A DNA stretch of 64,000 bases, taken from positions 1 to 64,000 of the forward strand of contig NMRA01000291.1 of assembly GCA_002633005.1 (NCBI GenBank), given 5' to 3'. The notes under the pieces were generated by a model, which saw nothing but the letters and a program-made list of their open reading frames with translations, was not told the origin of the DNA and did not search any database. The stretch is from Phoronis australis (Eukaryota; Phoronida; Phoronidae). The position numbers and the translations under genes are program-made. Positions 1-11,900 of this stretch are shown one piece after another; within the stretch, counting starts at the first letter, position 1, and every line of letters begins with the position of its first letter.

Positions 1-75
1 CTGACAAAAATCTCAGCTCGCATTTCCAAATTTCAGGTCGCAAATGCGACCTGCAGCTCGTTATGTCGAGCCCTG
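1..75. mobile_element. Right terminus of a DNA transposon cut by the window edge
   Basis: The first 75 bases are nearly identical to 38355-38431 and end in GTCGAGCCCTG, the inverse of the CAGGGCTCGAC terminus at 35097. Just inside is a small palindrome reading GGTCGCAAATGCGACC. The CAGGG...CCCTG ends are typical of hAT-superfamily elements, but no transposase is visible, so the class is inferred. Confidence 0.7.
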
Positions 76-891
76 AACCAGACATTCTTACAAGACAAAA
101 TCTCAACAAAGTTGGTCGAAAATGAAAAGTGACAGGGACAGCTGGACAAATTGTTGAATTAGATGAAAAAGTGGCATGTAGACAGACAGCCAGAATTCTC
201 ACTACTTCCATTACCTGGCACCTTGTCAACAATGAAACAAAAGATTATTGTTTAATGGAGGTATTGCAGAAAATCTCCTAACGTAGTGGTCACTAGGCAA
301 TGGGACATCCTAACCCAGATTAGAAAGAAATCTTAATAACCAGAGTATTTGTCTGAGTTGGAAGAATGTAAATACATTGACTGTGTCCAAAGGTGTTTTG
401 CTATGCTTGAAAGGTACCTATACCACATGGATTTGATGGTTTAGTCAGTGTCAGGCCTAATTTGCAGAAAAGCTTCCACTTTATGACGTCCCTATCGGAT
501 GACCACCGTCTGTGCCAGCTTCCCTGGCCCAGTTCAGATGGTGGTACACTCTAAGTAACCATGGTGTCATCTCAACATAAACACACACACAAAACAATCA
601 AATTACACAGTTGCACAGGAAGCAAGGAATTAAGCAGATGGTGTAAACCATGTTAATTAGCAGTGGGCTCAGCCGAGTGATCTGATGTGTTCATTACAGC
701 ATTGCCTAATGAGTGATAGAAATGCCTTCCTTTTTCATTTCAGGTTGCGGATGGATTGTCTTACCTTTGAGCACCTCTTCTTCGACGAGCCAATTTGATC
801 CATGTGTCAATGTCTGTTGGATTCATTTTCAGAGTGGCCTCCAGTTCATCAGCGTGATTATTGGACAGCATGAAGTAGCGAACATCACTAT

Positions 892-1098
892 GTGGACCAC
901 CATCGTCCGCATCTTCAACATAAATATAGGATCATTTCAGCCTTAATTCTGTGCAACTTTGAGTATTCTCGTTGTTCATGGTATTCACAACTGTATAAGG
1001 CAACCAAGGATACATTACAGCTCTGTCAAAACAAAATCATCAGGTTCCTACAGAACGTCCACTCTAGAACTCATAATGCAGCTTCCAAATTCTACTAA
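892..1098 (+). pseudogene. LINE reverse-transcriptase remnant, left part
   Basis: This frame encodes the thumb/C-terminal part of a non-LTR retrotransposon reverse transcriptase. It reads SALILCNFEYSRCSWYSQL and then LQLCQNKIIRFLQN, the usual 'LIQCxFDYxxxxWY' and 'LQxxQNKxIRF' motifs of CR1/RTE-like LINEs in marine animals. The catalytic core is absent and the frame is lost upstream, so it is a dead 5'-truncated copy. It continues after the tandem array at 1605. It lies downstream of the last visible ZFC3H1 exon on the opposite strand, probably in an intron of that gene. Confidence 0.75.
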
Positions 1099-1590
1099 GT
1101 TAACATTCTCCCAAGTTAACACTCGACCAAGTGTTAACAATCGACCAAGTGTTAACACTCGGCCAAGTGTTAACACTCGGCCAAGTGTTAACACTCGACC
1201 AAGTGTTAACACTCGACCAAGTGTTAACACTCGACCAAGTGTTAACACTCGACCAAGTGTTAACACTCGACCAAGTGTTAACACTCGACCAAGTGTTAAC
1301 ACTCGAACAAGTGTTAATATTCAGCAAAGTATTAACACTCGGCCAAGTGTTAACACTCGACCAAGTGTTAACACTCGACCAAATATTAACACTTGATCAA
1401 GAATTAATACTCGACGAAGTATTAACACTCGACCAAGTATTAACACTCGACCAAGTTAACACTCGACCAAGTTAACACTCGACCAAGTTAACACTCGACC
1501 AAGTATTAACACTCGACCAAGTGAACACTCGACCAAGTTAACATTCGACCAAGTTAAGACTCTGCCAAGTTCAAATTCTCCCTTTTCTTT
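1096..1590. repeat. 18-bp tandem array
   Basis: About 25 head-to-tail units of GTGTTAACACTCGACCAA. The unit contains the palindrome GTGTTAACAC. The middle is nearly perfect. The right end is degenerate, with units shortened to 15 bp by loss of GTG. Because 18 is a multiple of 3, all frames stay open on both strands and produce spurious repetitive ORFs. The array sits inside the LINE remnant. Confidence 0.97.
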
Positions 1591-1604
1591 CAGCTACTTT
1601 TCAT

Positions 1605-1860
1605 TAAGTTCGCATGATGTACACCGTTTTTCATGTTTCAGCTCCTCGATGCTCCCTCCATATAAGACTTAGGACATCTCACAGATGCAACACTCGCAGT
1701 GTCACTGCTTCATTGCCAATTCCCTACTGCATAACGTTTAGCCAGGCATCATTTCATAATAGTGTTATTCAAGCCTGGAATGGACTTCCTGACGTCTGAC
1801 TACCAACATTTTTTCAATAAATAGTCTAATACAAAGGGTACACATGGTGTACCTAATTAT
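1605..1860 (+). pseudogene. LINE reverse-transcriptase remnant, right part and tail
   Basis: After the array the LINE reading resumes in another frame with MMYTVFHVSAP, then SHRCNTRSVTASLPIPYC and FHNSVIQAWNGLPDV, followed by a stop at about 1800. These are the C-terminal 'MMFxIFHGxAP', 'NTRS' and 'FxxxxIxxWNxLP' motifs of LINE ORF2. In intact relatives only about 20 residues separate the last motif of the left part from this point, so the array was inserted into, or grew within, the element. Confidence 0.75.
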
Positions 1861-2777
1861 TGGACGCACCCTAAATATCAGACATTTCATAAAATGGCAC
1901 TTGAAGCATAATCTAAAAAATAAATGACACCAATTTTTGTTCCACTGTAATGTATTCAATGTCCGTCACTCTCTCGTTTTTTACAGCGTTCCCTTGTTTT
2001 GATTTCACCGAGAAAGGGTGCAATTTAGACCCCCAAGTTGGCCTAAAATAGACGATCACATAAATCGGTTGTAAAAGTTGAAATCAAAATCTTTTTCCAC
2101 AATGAAGTAACCTAAATGAACTGACAATATATCACTGTTTCATAACTCAAGTCAAACCTCGGCCGCACACGTGCTATGAAGTCATGAGCATAATCACCAC
2201 GTCAAGACAGCAATGTCACAATCTTATCTCAATATAGCTTGCGCTATGAAGTCAAAAGTAACAGAAAAATATCAAAATAAAGCTCACTCCAGAAATTTTT
2301 CATTTCAGCATAGTAAGGTATTATTGAAAAGTTGGACTTTTAATACTTACGAAAAAATTCAAGCATGGCACAATATTGAAACTACAATTGAAAATAACAA
2401 ATTTAAAAAACGCAATCTTTTTGAGTTTTTCTTCAAATATTTACATTATGTTTAAAGAAATTTGGCCATGCTACTGATGATACCATTGTTTTGCAATGAA
2501 CATTCCTTTCCTTTCCCCTACTTAGAACACATGGTCAAGTGACTGTGAGACTGGTATAAAGTTCGACAGTTTAATTCTTCATGCTTCCTACTTTCCGAAA
2601 ACTTGTATTTTTAAAGAGATAAATTCTTTAGACTTACAAATATTTGGCTAAATGAAAAGACTTACCTTTCTTTAGGCTGACAAATATTTAGCTAAATGCC
2701 AAGGCTTGCCTGTAAGGTACCTCATGACCTTAGCCACGACATAGGCCGAACTCCAAGTCACGTAAATAGCTACGTAC

Positions 2778-2996
2778 CATTCACTTCTTCTGAGTACGAC
2801 GCAACATACTCGGGGACAACTGCAGGCTGTGTGTCAACTGCTTTAGACACAGGGCGCCACCTTCTGGCATCAGTAAACATATTGTACGGGTAAACATGGC
2901 CTGAGTGACCGTTGACTTTCTTTGCCAGCTTCTCGCACATGAAGTCGAGGCTTTTGCTCGACTTGTACACCTGGTAGAATTGCTCTGCATAGTCCA
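2778..2996 (-). CDS. ZFC3H1: ZFC3H1 exon 18 (last exon visible)
   Basis: 73 residues beginning VDYAEQFYQVYKSSKSLDF and including ARRWRPVSK, matching the vertebrate EKYVEKLFGV and KRKWKPK region. It ends in phase 1 at GAATG|GTACGT, so the gene continues. No next exon was recognised in the leftmost 2.7 kb. Confidence 0.93.
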
Positions 2997-5900
2997 CTGA
3001 AAGATGAGAGCAGGTGCTCTTGTATTGAATCCAATTTTTTTAATCAGAAGATAACTATGCCGTGTACGGTAACTCAGTTATCATGAGTATGCTTTGTAGT
3101 CTGACAGCACATACATCTTGTACTGTCTTGAAGTATAACTTTTTACCCCATTCATATCTTGTAATGATTTACACTGTGGAAATAAGGGTTTACAAAAAGC
3201 AAAGCATTATAAAACATGCGTCATATTTCATGATAACGGTTATTCTTCACTTATTAAGAATGAAATATGACAGAGAAGTGGAATTTTCTTAATATGTTAA
3301 ATTTCTCCACAAAAATAAACGTATAGAACACCTTAGTCTATTACAGGCATAGTTTGCGGTGTGTAAATGTCATATCAAGACAACATATGCAGAAATTCCA
3401 ATCATTTTCAAAAACAGACAACCAGCCTTTGAAAAATGGAAAACGATCATTATGGTAACTATGTTTGTGTGTAATAAGTGGAGACCTACTGTAACAGTTA
3501 TTGAGACAATATCCAAGACTTTGACAGAACATCAAAGTCACTTCATTGCAATTAACTGTTAAAATAGTAGCAGAATTAATTACTTGGTGGAATTCCCAGA
3601 ATTCCGCCAAGTATGTTGGTCTGACAGCAAGTTTTTTTTTTTTTTGTTTGTTCGCTCTCTACAGGTCACAATTTTCGTCCGATTTTCACGAAATTTGCAC
3701 ACAACGTGTAGATCAGGAAGTACTGGAACGCTATTGTGTTTTGGTCATGTTCGGATACAAAATGGTGGACGTGGCGGCCATTTTGTACCTGATTTCACAG
3801 TCAAATAATCGTAGAGGCCGCATTTTTCGACGTACATGGCTGAAAATCGGTACGATTATACTAGAACGCATGTGCTACAAGTGTGCAGAAAATCGTTGAC
3901 TTCCGGTCAAAGATGGCGAAAATATTGCACCCCGAAATATGGCCAAAAACGTTTTCTCCTGTAGAGGGCACATTTGCAAACCAATCACTTTCAAACTGGT
4001 CACATGTTTGTTGAATTTAATAAGCTTTTATAAAAAATTATTGAACCGGAAGTCACTTTCAAGATGGCGGCTGTGGCGCATGTTCACACGATTTCAATCG
4101 TTCTGGTGTCGCATTTTTAACGGGAAGAGCAAATGACGTGAATTTTTGCATGTGGATTCCTTGAAGTATGGCCTTTCAAAAAGTCTGCGAGAGCGTATTT
4201 CTCAGACTTACCGTTTTCGAGTTATTTGACTTTGAATTTCAAAAAAACGTCAAATTTTCAATTTTTCGAAAATTTTTTGGATTTTTGCCAAACTACCACT
4301 TTAGATAGAGTTTTGAACGGGCTTTCAGAAGATATTTTCCATTTTGCGCAACGACGTCTACTTTTTGAATTATTCGAGATTTTCGGATACCATTGTTCCT
4401 TCGGTCACCTATGTAAGCACGCAGCTGGCTGGCTTTCAGTTCACTTTGTTTTGGTTATGTCTGTACAAGTTAACAGAGAGTTGTGACCCTGACTGACCCA
4501 GCTAGCACTGTCGTACTGTAGACTGGAATTCCAGGCCAAATACTATTGTAAACATAACTTTGCTCTGCAGACTGTCACATAGTGCCACCTATTTTGGATT
4601 GTGGGAACAAAGCATGGCTCGTCCGTCACGTTGCGCCATCTATTGTTCGTTATTGTAGTTCATTATATGCTCTCTATTTGATTTCTTCGCTAGTCACATG
4701 AATGTTATCGTGTTATTCATAATTGCTGCCTTCATCGTCATGATTGTCGTCGTCCTCCCCATCGTCGTCTTTTCGATTCCGCCAAGTGTCGCTCCTCCGA
4801 GCGCTCTCGTTATCTTATTGGAAATTTGGTAATGATCAGATATAACGTGCCCAAATTTTAAGAACAGTTTTCTGCATTGAATAACGGGCATCAAACTGGT
4901 TCTCAAAACAAGGGCATTTTTTATCAGACTATTGCCGAAAATTCCGTGTATATGCTGTATGTTGATTATTTCCCTAATTATGAAACAATTACATTGGCTG
5001 ACCACCTGACCTACCCAATGACTTCTCCATCTGCTCTTCACTATCGGTGTGTACATCTATGGCTGCGGGGTCGTAGGACAGGAAATCAACCAACACATCC
5101 AGATCCTTCATCTTCATACCAGCATTGTGTTGCCTGCAATGAATGTTGATGAGAAAACGTCACTAAAATATGAATCATAGCAGGATAGTTGTGGAGTCAT
5201 AAAATTGGAAGTCAATGTAAAACGCCAAATTGTTTGTCTTGAACCAACTTCGTGTTGCACAGAAACACTATTAACATTTTTTGATGCACAGCTAAAGTAT
5301 AAACCTTAACAACGTGATCACAAGTTTTATCTAACACACGTTAACTAGTTTCAATACCAGTAACTTTTTAATTTAAATATTAAATGGTTTAATAATTTGC
5401 TTTACAGTCAGTAAAACATGATTTCTTCACGACCTCACTTTTCCCTACAAGACGACAGAATTTTTGTCCAAATTGTCATGATAATAAATGCAATAAAAAT
5501 CAACGACAGAAGGGAAACAAAACCTTACCATGGACATTTGTCATCATTGCATGAGCCCATCAAATCAAATCGGCATAGCAACTGTTTGGGATTGATCTTG
5601 TTTGCATATGTTCTAGAGGAGATCTTCCCACGGTAATGTTGACTGAACCTGAAATGGACACGTAGTCACAAATCTATTTACTTCAAATCAACAAATCAAC
5701 AAGATCACAGTTGAAGTCACCACTACATATAGCCTGAGAGACTCCTCCCCCCTCCTCCATTGTAGGGATTTGAAGACAACTGCCTAGAACAGCCTCCCTT
5801 AAAATTTGGACTGACATTTCCACTCAACCAGTGACCCTACTATGCAATTGACATCCCCTTTGCAATTAGAACTACTAGCATGGCTACTTCTAGCTAATGT

Positions 5901-8900
5901 TAAAGGAAAGGGAAGTGTGTGTGATTGTGATACATGTTGAATGTATTAACAAAAATTTGCAAACAAATGTTGTCAGTAAGAGAACTACAAAAATGGGAAA
6001 AGTTTTAATGAAATATATTAAAGTAATCGACGGAGGGAGCCAACTATTACATGCAATGGATACTTTATACATTTATAATGCACAATCTGTCAGGTGGTGG
6101 CTCAAATTACAACAGAAACTTTCAGCTAGTACACAACCACAATACACAAGAATGGGGACCCTGGGAAATTACGAGGGGCGACACCATACACCAGTCACAA
6201 TCACACCTAGTGAATAAAGTAAGACAACATTAGAGACATAGAGCAGACATGAACACAGCCAGTGAACAAAGTTAAGTAACAATAGAGACATATGCCAGAC
6301 ATCTAATGAATAAAGTAAGACACCTACCGATAAGCTTTGAAGTGATTCAGGCTGCTGTTATACTTCTGAAACTCACTGTCTTGTGCTGCTGCACGTGACT
6401 CACCAAACAAACTATCAATGACTGAGTTACTGATCTGCAAAACAAATTGGTAATTAGTGCGGGTGCACTACAAAAGGCACATCAGAACTATGCTAACTGA
6501 GGTCAACTGAGGTCAACTTCAATTACCCATCATCCAACACCATGACTGAAACTTTTGTGAAGAGAAAGTCGATTTCAAAATCTTGTCTAACCATAAAAAA
6601 AACTCGAAAAAAGAAGATCATAGAAGAACATTGTAGAAAAGATCGTGAAAACAAGATTCTGAAAAACGTAGGCACGTGGCCTTATACCTCCTGCTGAGCA
6701 TGTGCACTTAGGCCACACCACTAGGTCTATTGCACCGACCACCTGGTTACGACTTTTTAAAGAGGACTGTATCATAGGATTAGCTGTAAACAATCAGCAC
6801 AGGTACAGAAAATCAAACAGAATTGTGCAAAGGTTCACAGAAACACATTAAACCCAATTCTTGTTCAAGCTAAAATTGCAGCTTGCCTAGCCGATACAAC
6901 TGACATCCAACGCACATTTTTAGATAACAGTGTCACACCATATTCTCAGACAGCATATCTTAAAATTGAGTTTGTGATACACAACTGTTTCATAATCAAC
7001 AACTTAATTGCTCATATCATAAGCAACAACCTAATTGCTCATATCATAAGCAACAACCTAATTGCTCATATCATAAGCAACAACCTAATTCCTCATATCA
7101 TAAGCAACAACTTAATTGCTCATATCATACCTCAAGAGCACTCTTGTCTGTTGAGCATACAGTATTCACACAGTCCTTTGGAGATAAAACTAACAAAGTC
7201 CTCTCTTTCAACAACGTTTCAATGTTGTTACGCACGTTCAGCTCCGGAAGCTTGATAATTGCACTCTCCGTTTTCTTGGCCTCGCTTTTACACATTTTAC
7301 TTTCCTCCACAAACTCAGGCACCATATGGGGATTTTCATCAATAAAGGAGTGCCTCTTTGGCAAATCTGCGAAATCTGAATCAATATTGACATCGACGAC
7401 AATCTTTTCAGCAGTTGCTGGTTGTAGGGTCACATTTAAATCTTGCGAGAGGCTGCGCCGCACTTGCTCGTGGGCTTTTTGTGACACACTCTTTTTTCGT
7501 GTCTTCACTTTCTGTGCCTCTTTAAGTTTGCGAATCTTTTCGGCAAACTCCCTCTCCAGCTTTTGAAGACGTAGCTTCTCTTTTTCTCGAGCCGTGAGTT
7601 TTAGTTTGGGTTTCTGTTCAACACCACTAGATTTCTTTGGTTTGGCCTGTAACTTTGGTTTTTTAACATCCTAGAAATAAAAAAATGAAAAGGACTGGAG
7701 GTCAAATGCAAAAACATTAATTAAGATTTTTTATTTAGACACTTCTTAATGAAGATGACACTACTCACTACGTGAATTATGGGACTAGAGTTTTCTTTAC
7801 TATTAGCACCCAGAGGAACATCATTAGGCAAACCCCCTTCCAACAAAGGGAAGTTAATTTTTTCTCTGGCAATCTAAAAGAACTGAATTAAGATCGTCAG
7901 TCATAATTTCCAGAAAAATTCAAAGCTACCCAAAAAACAGAGTGACCAACTGAAACCAGACCAAGGAGGCTGGTGGTAACTGTGTTCAGTATTATTGAAA
8001 TCTTCATTTTAATTGACACACCAGTCTACAAAACAACATTTAAATCATAATTCATGCCTCACAAATGTCATTCTCATCACCTCCATCACCATTAGCACCA
8101 CTCACAGTGGCAGTAAAATTTCAACAATTACTGACAGGAGTAGTTGCCAAAAATTGGTCTTTTTCATTTTCAGAGAGTTTTAAAATTGTTGTTCATACTC
8201 TAAGGTTATCTAAAATCTTGCTCACAAATATTGTTCGTTTGTGCAAAATGTCATGTCTTGCAAAATACTTAATTTTCATTTTCGAGGAACTTCAAATATG
8301 AAAGGTATGTAATGTGTAGCAAGAAAAAAAATTTTGCAGAACCACCTTCAGCCACACAAAATCTGTTCACAGCTTATTCAAGTTCAATGGTTAGAGAGCT
8401 GCAACTCAAACCAAATCTCCTGCCAGGTATGAACAGTTCCCACAATTCATGGTAACTCAATTCACAGTGATTGCTTGGTCAAATTAGTTAGAAACACAAC
8501 ACATAGCAACGATATGAACATGAAGTACGTTGAAAATTGCCAAATGTTTTTTAAGAATGAGTTTTGTATCAGAAATGATCTGCCGTAAATCACTCAACCG
8601 TGTCCAGTAAGTATCGTGACATGGTGATGGTGAATAACATTGCATGATGCGGGCTATGTGAGCACACAAGGTACGTCATTAGTGCAAAGATCGCCTATTT
8701 GAAAATTATTTTGTTTTCACATTTACATGTTGTCAATGAATACAAATTCACTTTGTTTAGCATAGATGATGATCAAATAACATTGTCGTTTAGTTCCTGC
8801 TGTACATTAGCATAGTTAGGAGCATGCAAATACATCTTTAACTACTAAACACCTTGTCTCATACCTAGGTATGTAATACAACTTAAAACTTGTGAATAAT

Positions 8901-11900
8901 TGATTTGGTGCTATTTTTTACAAAAAATAGGAAGCCGCAGATTTGCCTACAGTGCCCTAAACTGATAAGACTTTACCATAATGTGGTCCTTACTTTTGAT
9001 GGTGTTGTCTTCTCAGCTGACCTCTTATCACCCGCTTTCTTAGCACCAGATACATCGGGAGGAGGGATTTTAACACCAGCTTCACTTAACTTAGACTGAA
9101 GGTCTTTAACAACTTTTGACTTCTTGTCTGTTGCTTGTTTAAACTCAAGAGCCTAAAAACCACAAAACATAAGTCTCTGTAATTGTATAACATGCACAAG
9201 TCGAATCCAACCAGATAGGTTTTATCGCCGCGAGGCGAAATCTGACATTCGGAAAGTTTGAGTGCATTAACTAAATAAACAACTACTACAGCACGGAACT
9301 TTGTCAACTTAGACAAAGATATGACTTGCAGTGGCGGATTTAGAGGGGGACCAAGATTCCATTAGGCAGTACAGGGGTGCGATTGTCTGTCGGGCAAAGT
9401 CCTGGCTAATACTCTGCCCTGCCCCCCCCCCCTAAATCAAAATCCTGAATCCGCCCCTGACTTGCATGTATCTAACTTAAACAATTTTTACAATATTTAA
9501 CGTCTTGTAATATTTTGTTTACTTCAACTCGTGCTGGTTACTGATGAAACGTTAGTGGTTCTAGAAATGGAAATTGTTGACAACCACAGAGGAAAACCAT
9601 AGGATTGATTTGAATGTATTCAGAAGAGAACATAAAAATTAGTAAGGCATGATTAGGAAAACTTGCCAGACACAATGTTTGTCAGAAAAATCACCAATTT
9701 CTGAAAAAGGATATTTTATCTATGTATTCTATGAAAACCATGGCACTGCTGCATACACAGCAAATGGCATGCCAAAAGTATTCGGATTCAAAGAAAATGA
9801 CCCAGAATTCCCCATAATGATGGTTAAGTCCTAGCAGAGCTTTAGAAAAATAAGAAAACATGAGTTTAATCACTCAAATGTAAGCCTGTCAAATGACAGG
9901 TGAATTCGCCTTTAGTGCCATACAGTCACTGGGAGAACCCAGAACAAACAACAAAAGGCCGATAACAGTTGTATTGAATAGGGGTCTGAATAGAACACCA
10001 TTGCATGCGGGTGTTTGAATTAAAAGGTGATTCTCGGGTGGCATAGACAAAAGCAAGCCAATAAGCCTAGCAGTTCGTTACATTTGGCAATTTATGGCAC
10101 TGTGGGCTCAGCACATTGCTTTTAACTTACTGTAAGAATCAAATTTACAGCTGTTACTGTTCAACACAGGCGTTAACAAGATATCTAGCAAGGTGGCACT
10201 TAGAAGTTGTTTAGTCCAAATACTCATTATTAGTAATTTTTGCTGTCAACAGAATTAGCTGTCAGGACAGGGAAACAATATTTTGTCTGATTACTTTAGT
10301 CTTGTACAGTAATATACCCTGACAATCCAATGCCTAGTGTTACCTGACGCTCCAGCTTATGGATATACTGTTTATTAGCATTCACTAGTTTCTCAGCTGC
10401 GATCAGTTGTTGCCTCAACATCTCCACTCGCTCCTCTGTAGTCCTCAGCATCACCTTACGCTTTTTGATGTGACCAACCATGATGGATAGTTCCTGCTTC
10501 TTATCCATTAGCTCGGCTCTGGAAGAAAGAAACGATCGAGATTCACAACTACCGTAATAGCCAACAAAAACCATTACCATACAGATCTTCAAATTCTGTT
10601 GGACAGGCCCAACATAGCTGACAAAAAATGTAATGTGCCATCATCCACAGGCAATCTGTGATCATGGCTTTTAGCATCATTTGAACATCTCATCACAAAA
10701 CAATGGCAACGGCATATTGATCAAAGATTAAAAAAATGCCGTGAAATGCCTAGACTTGAAACCTCCAGCAAACTAAAAAATAATGTTTCTTTTCCTCTCC
10801 TTAGAGATATTACTTCAGACATATTTGCAGAGAAGAGAAAGTGATGGAAGGTGATAATGTAGGAAACATGTTAAAGAAATGTACCCACCTGCGTCAGTGA
10901 AACTGGCAATTGCTTCCAGAACTTAACATCATGGAAGATACATTTTCTAAATACAACATAAAAAATCTTTTTTGCCTTGCACAAGGTGATAGTTCATGAT
11001 AGGCGGTATATGTCAACTCACCTTTCCTTTACAAACTTTTGTTCCAAACGTTTATTAAGTACGATGCCGTCTTCTGCTTTCCCTGCATTAGATTCACCAC
11101 TGTTTTCTTTTTCTTCCAATTTCTTTGCACCAGAGACCGTTTCTGCGGTTTGTTTTTTCTGTAATTTTACATAATTTAACAATTACTCTTTCTTGAGCTG
11201 AATCTTATATCACCGGACTAACTTAACACTGTTTGCTAAATTATGCCTGTTTTCAAAATACAACATGATATTGAAAAGTATAGAAACTATGCAAAGTTCA
11301 CTTCGTTCAACACAACAGATTTTTAATGGGTCTTTAATCTTACCTCCACTGACTCCCGAGCAGACTTCAAAAAACTGTCCAAACCGCCAAGCAAACCGGC
11401 CGACATTCTAGGTGCGGTCCCGTCCTCTTCTGCGCTGTCTTCAGAATCATCGCCAAGTGGAATCACAACAGTCGGATGACGCGGAATCTGGTATTTAAAC
11501 AGTAGACAGCTCATGCACCAATCAAGAAGAGCTTTAACAAAATTATTCTGTTATTTTTAAAAACTCAATCCCCAATATTAAAAACATACTTTTGAGTTAG
11601 GCCACCTATAAGTTACAGTAAAATTAATATCAACTTGTATGATACATATAAATTAGAAGAGATTGCTGACAAATCGTTTTTTAAGCAAGAGACTGAAGTC
11701 AACAACTTTGAATTCAAAGTTTTTCGTGCACAAAAAGACATACAGCGAACAATAACATGGGGTAACTTTGGTTCTGTGTTCCTTATCTGACCACTAGATG
11801 GAGATACCAGTAAGTACTTAGCCACTTAAAAGCTCCATAAACCGACCACAAGACAGTTTTGTAAACACCATCTAAAACAATATTATCTTCTACAATTGCA

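Noticed and set aside
959-1475. Long repetitive ORFs on both strands across 1.0-1.5 kb
   Set aside because: They are products of the 18-bp tandem array, whose unit is a multiple of three; every frame stays open.
4694-5056. 120-codon minus-strand ORF overlapping ZFC3H1 exon 17
   Set aside because: Different frame from the conserved exon and runs through the intron and the palindromic MITE.
7144-7566. 140-codon plus-strand ORF
   Set aside because: It is the antisense shadow of ZFC3H1 exon 14.
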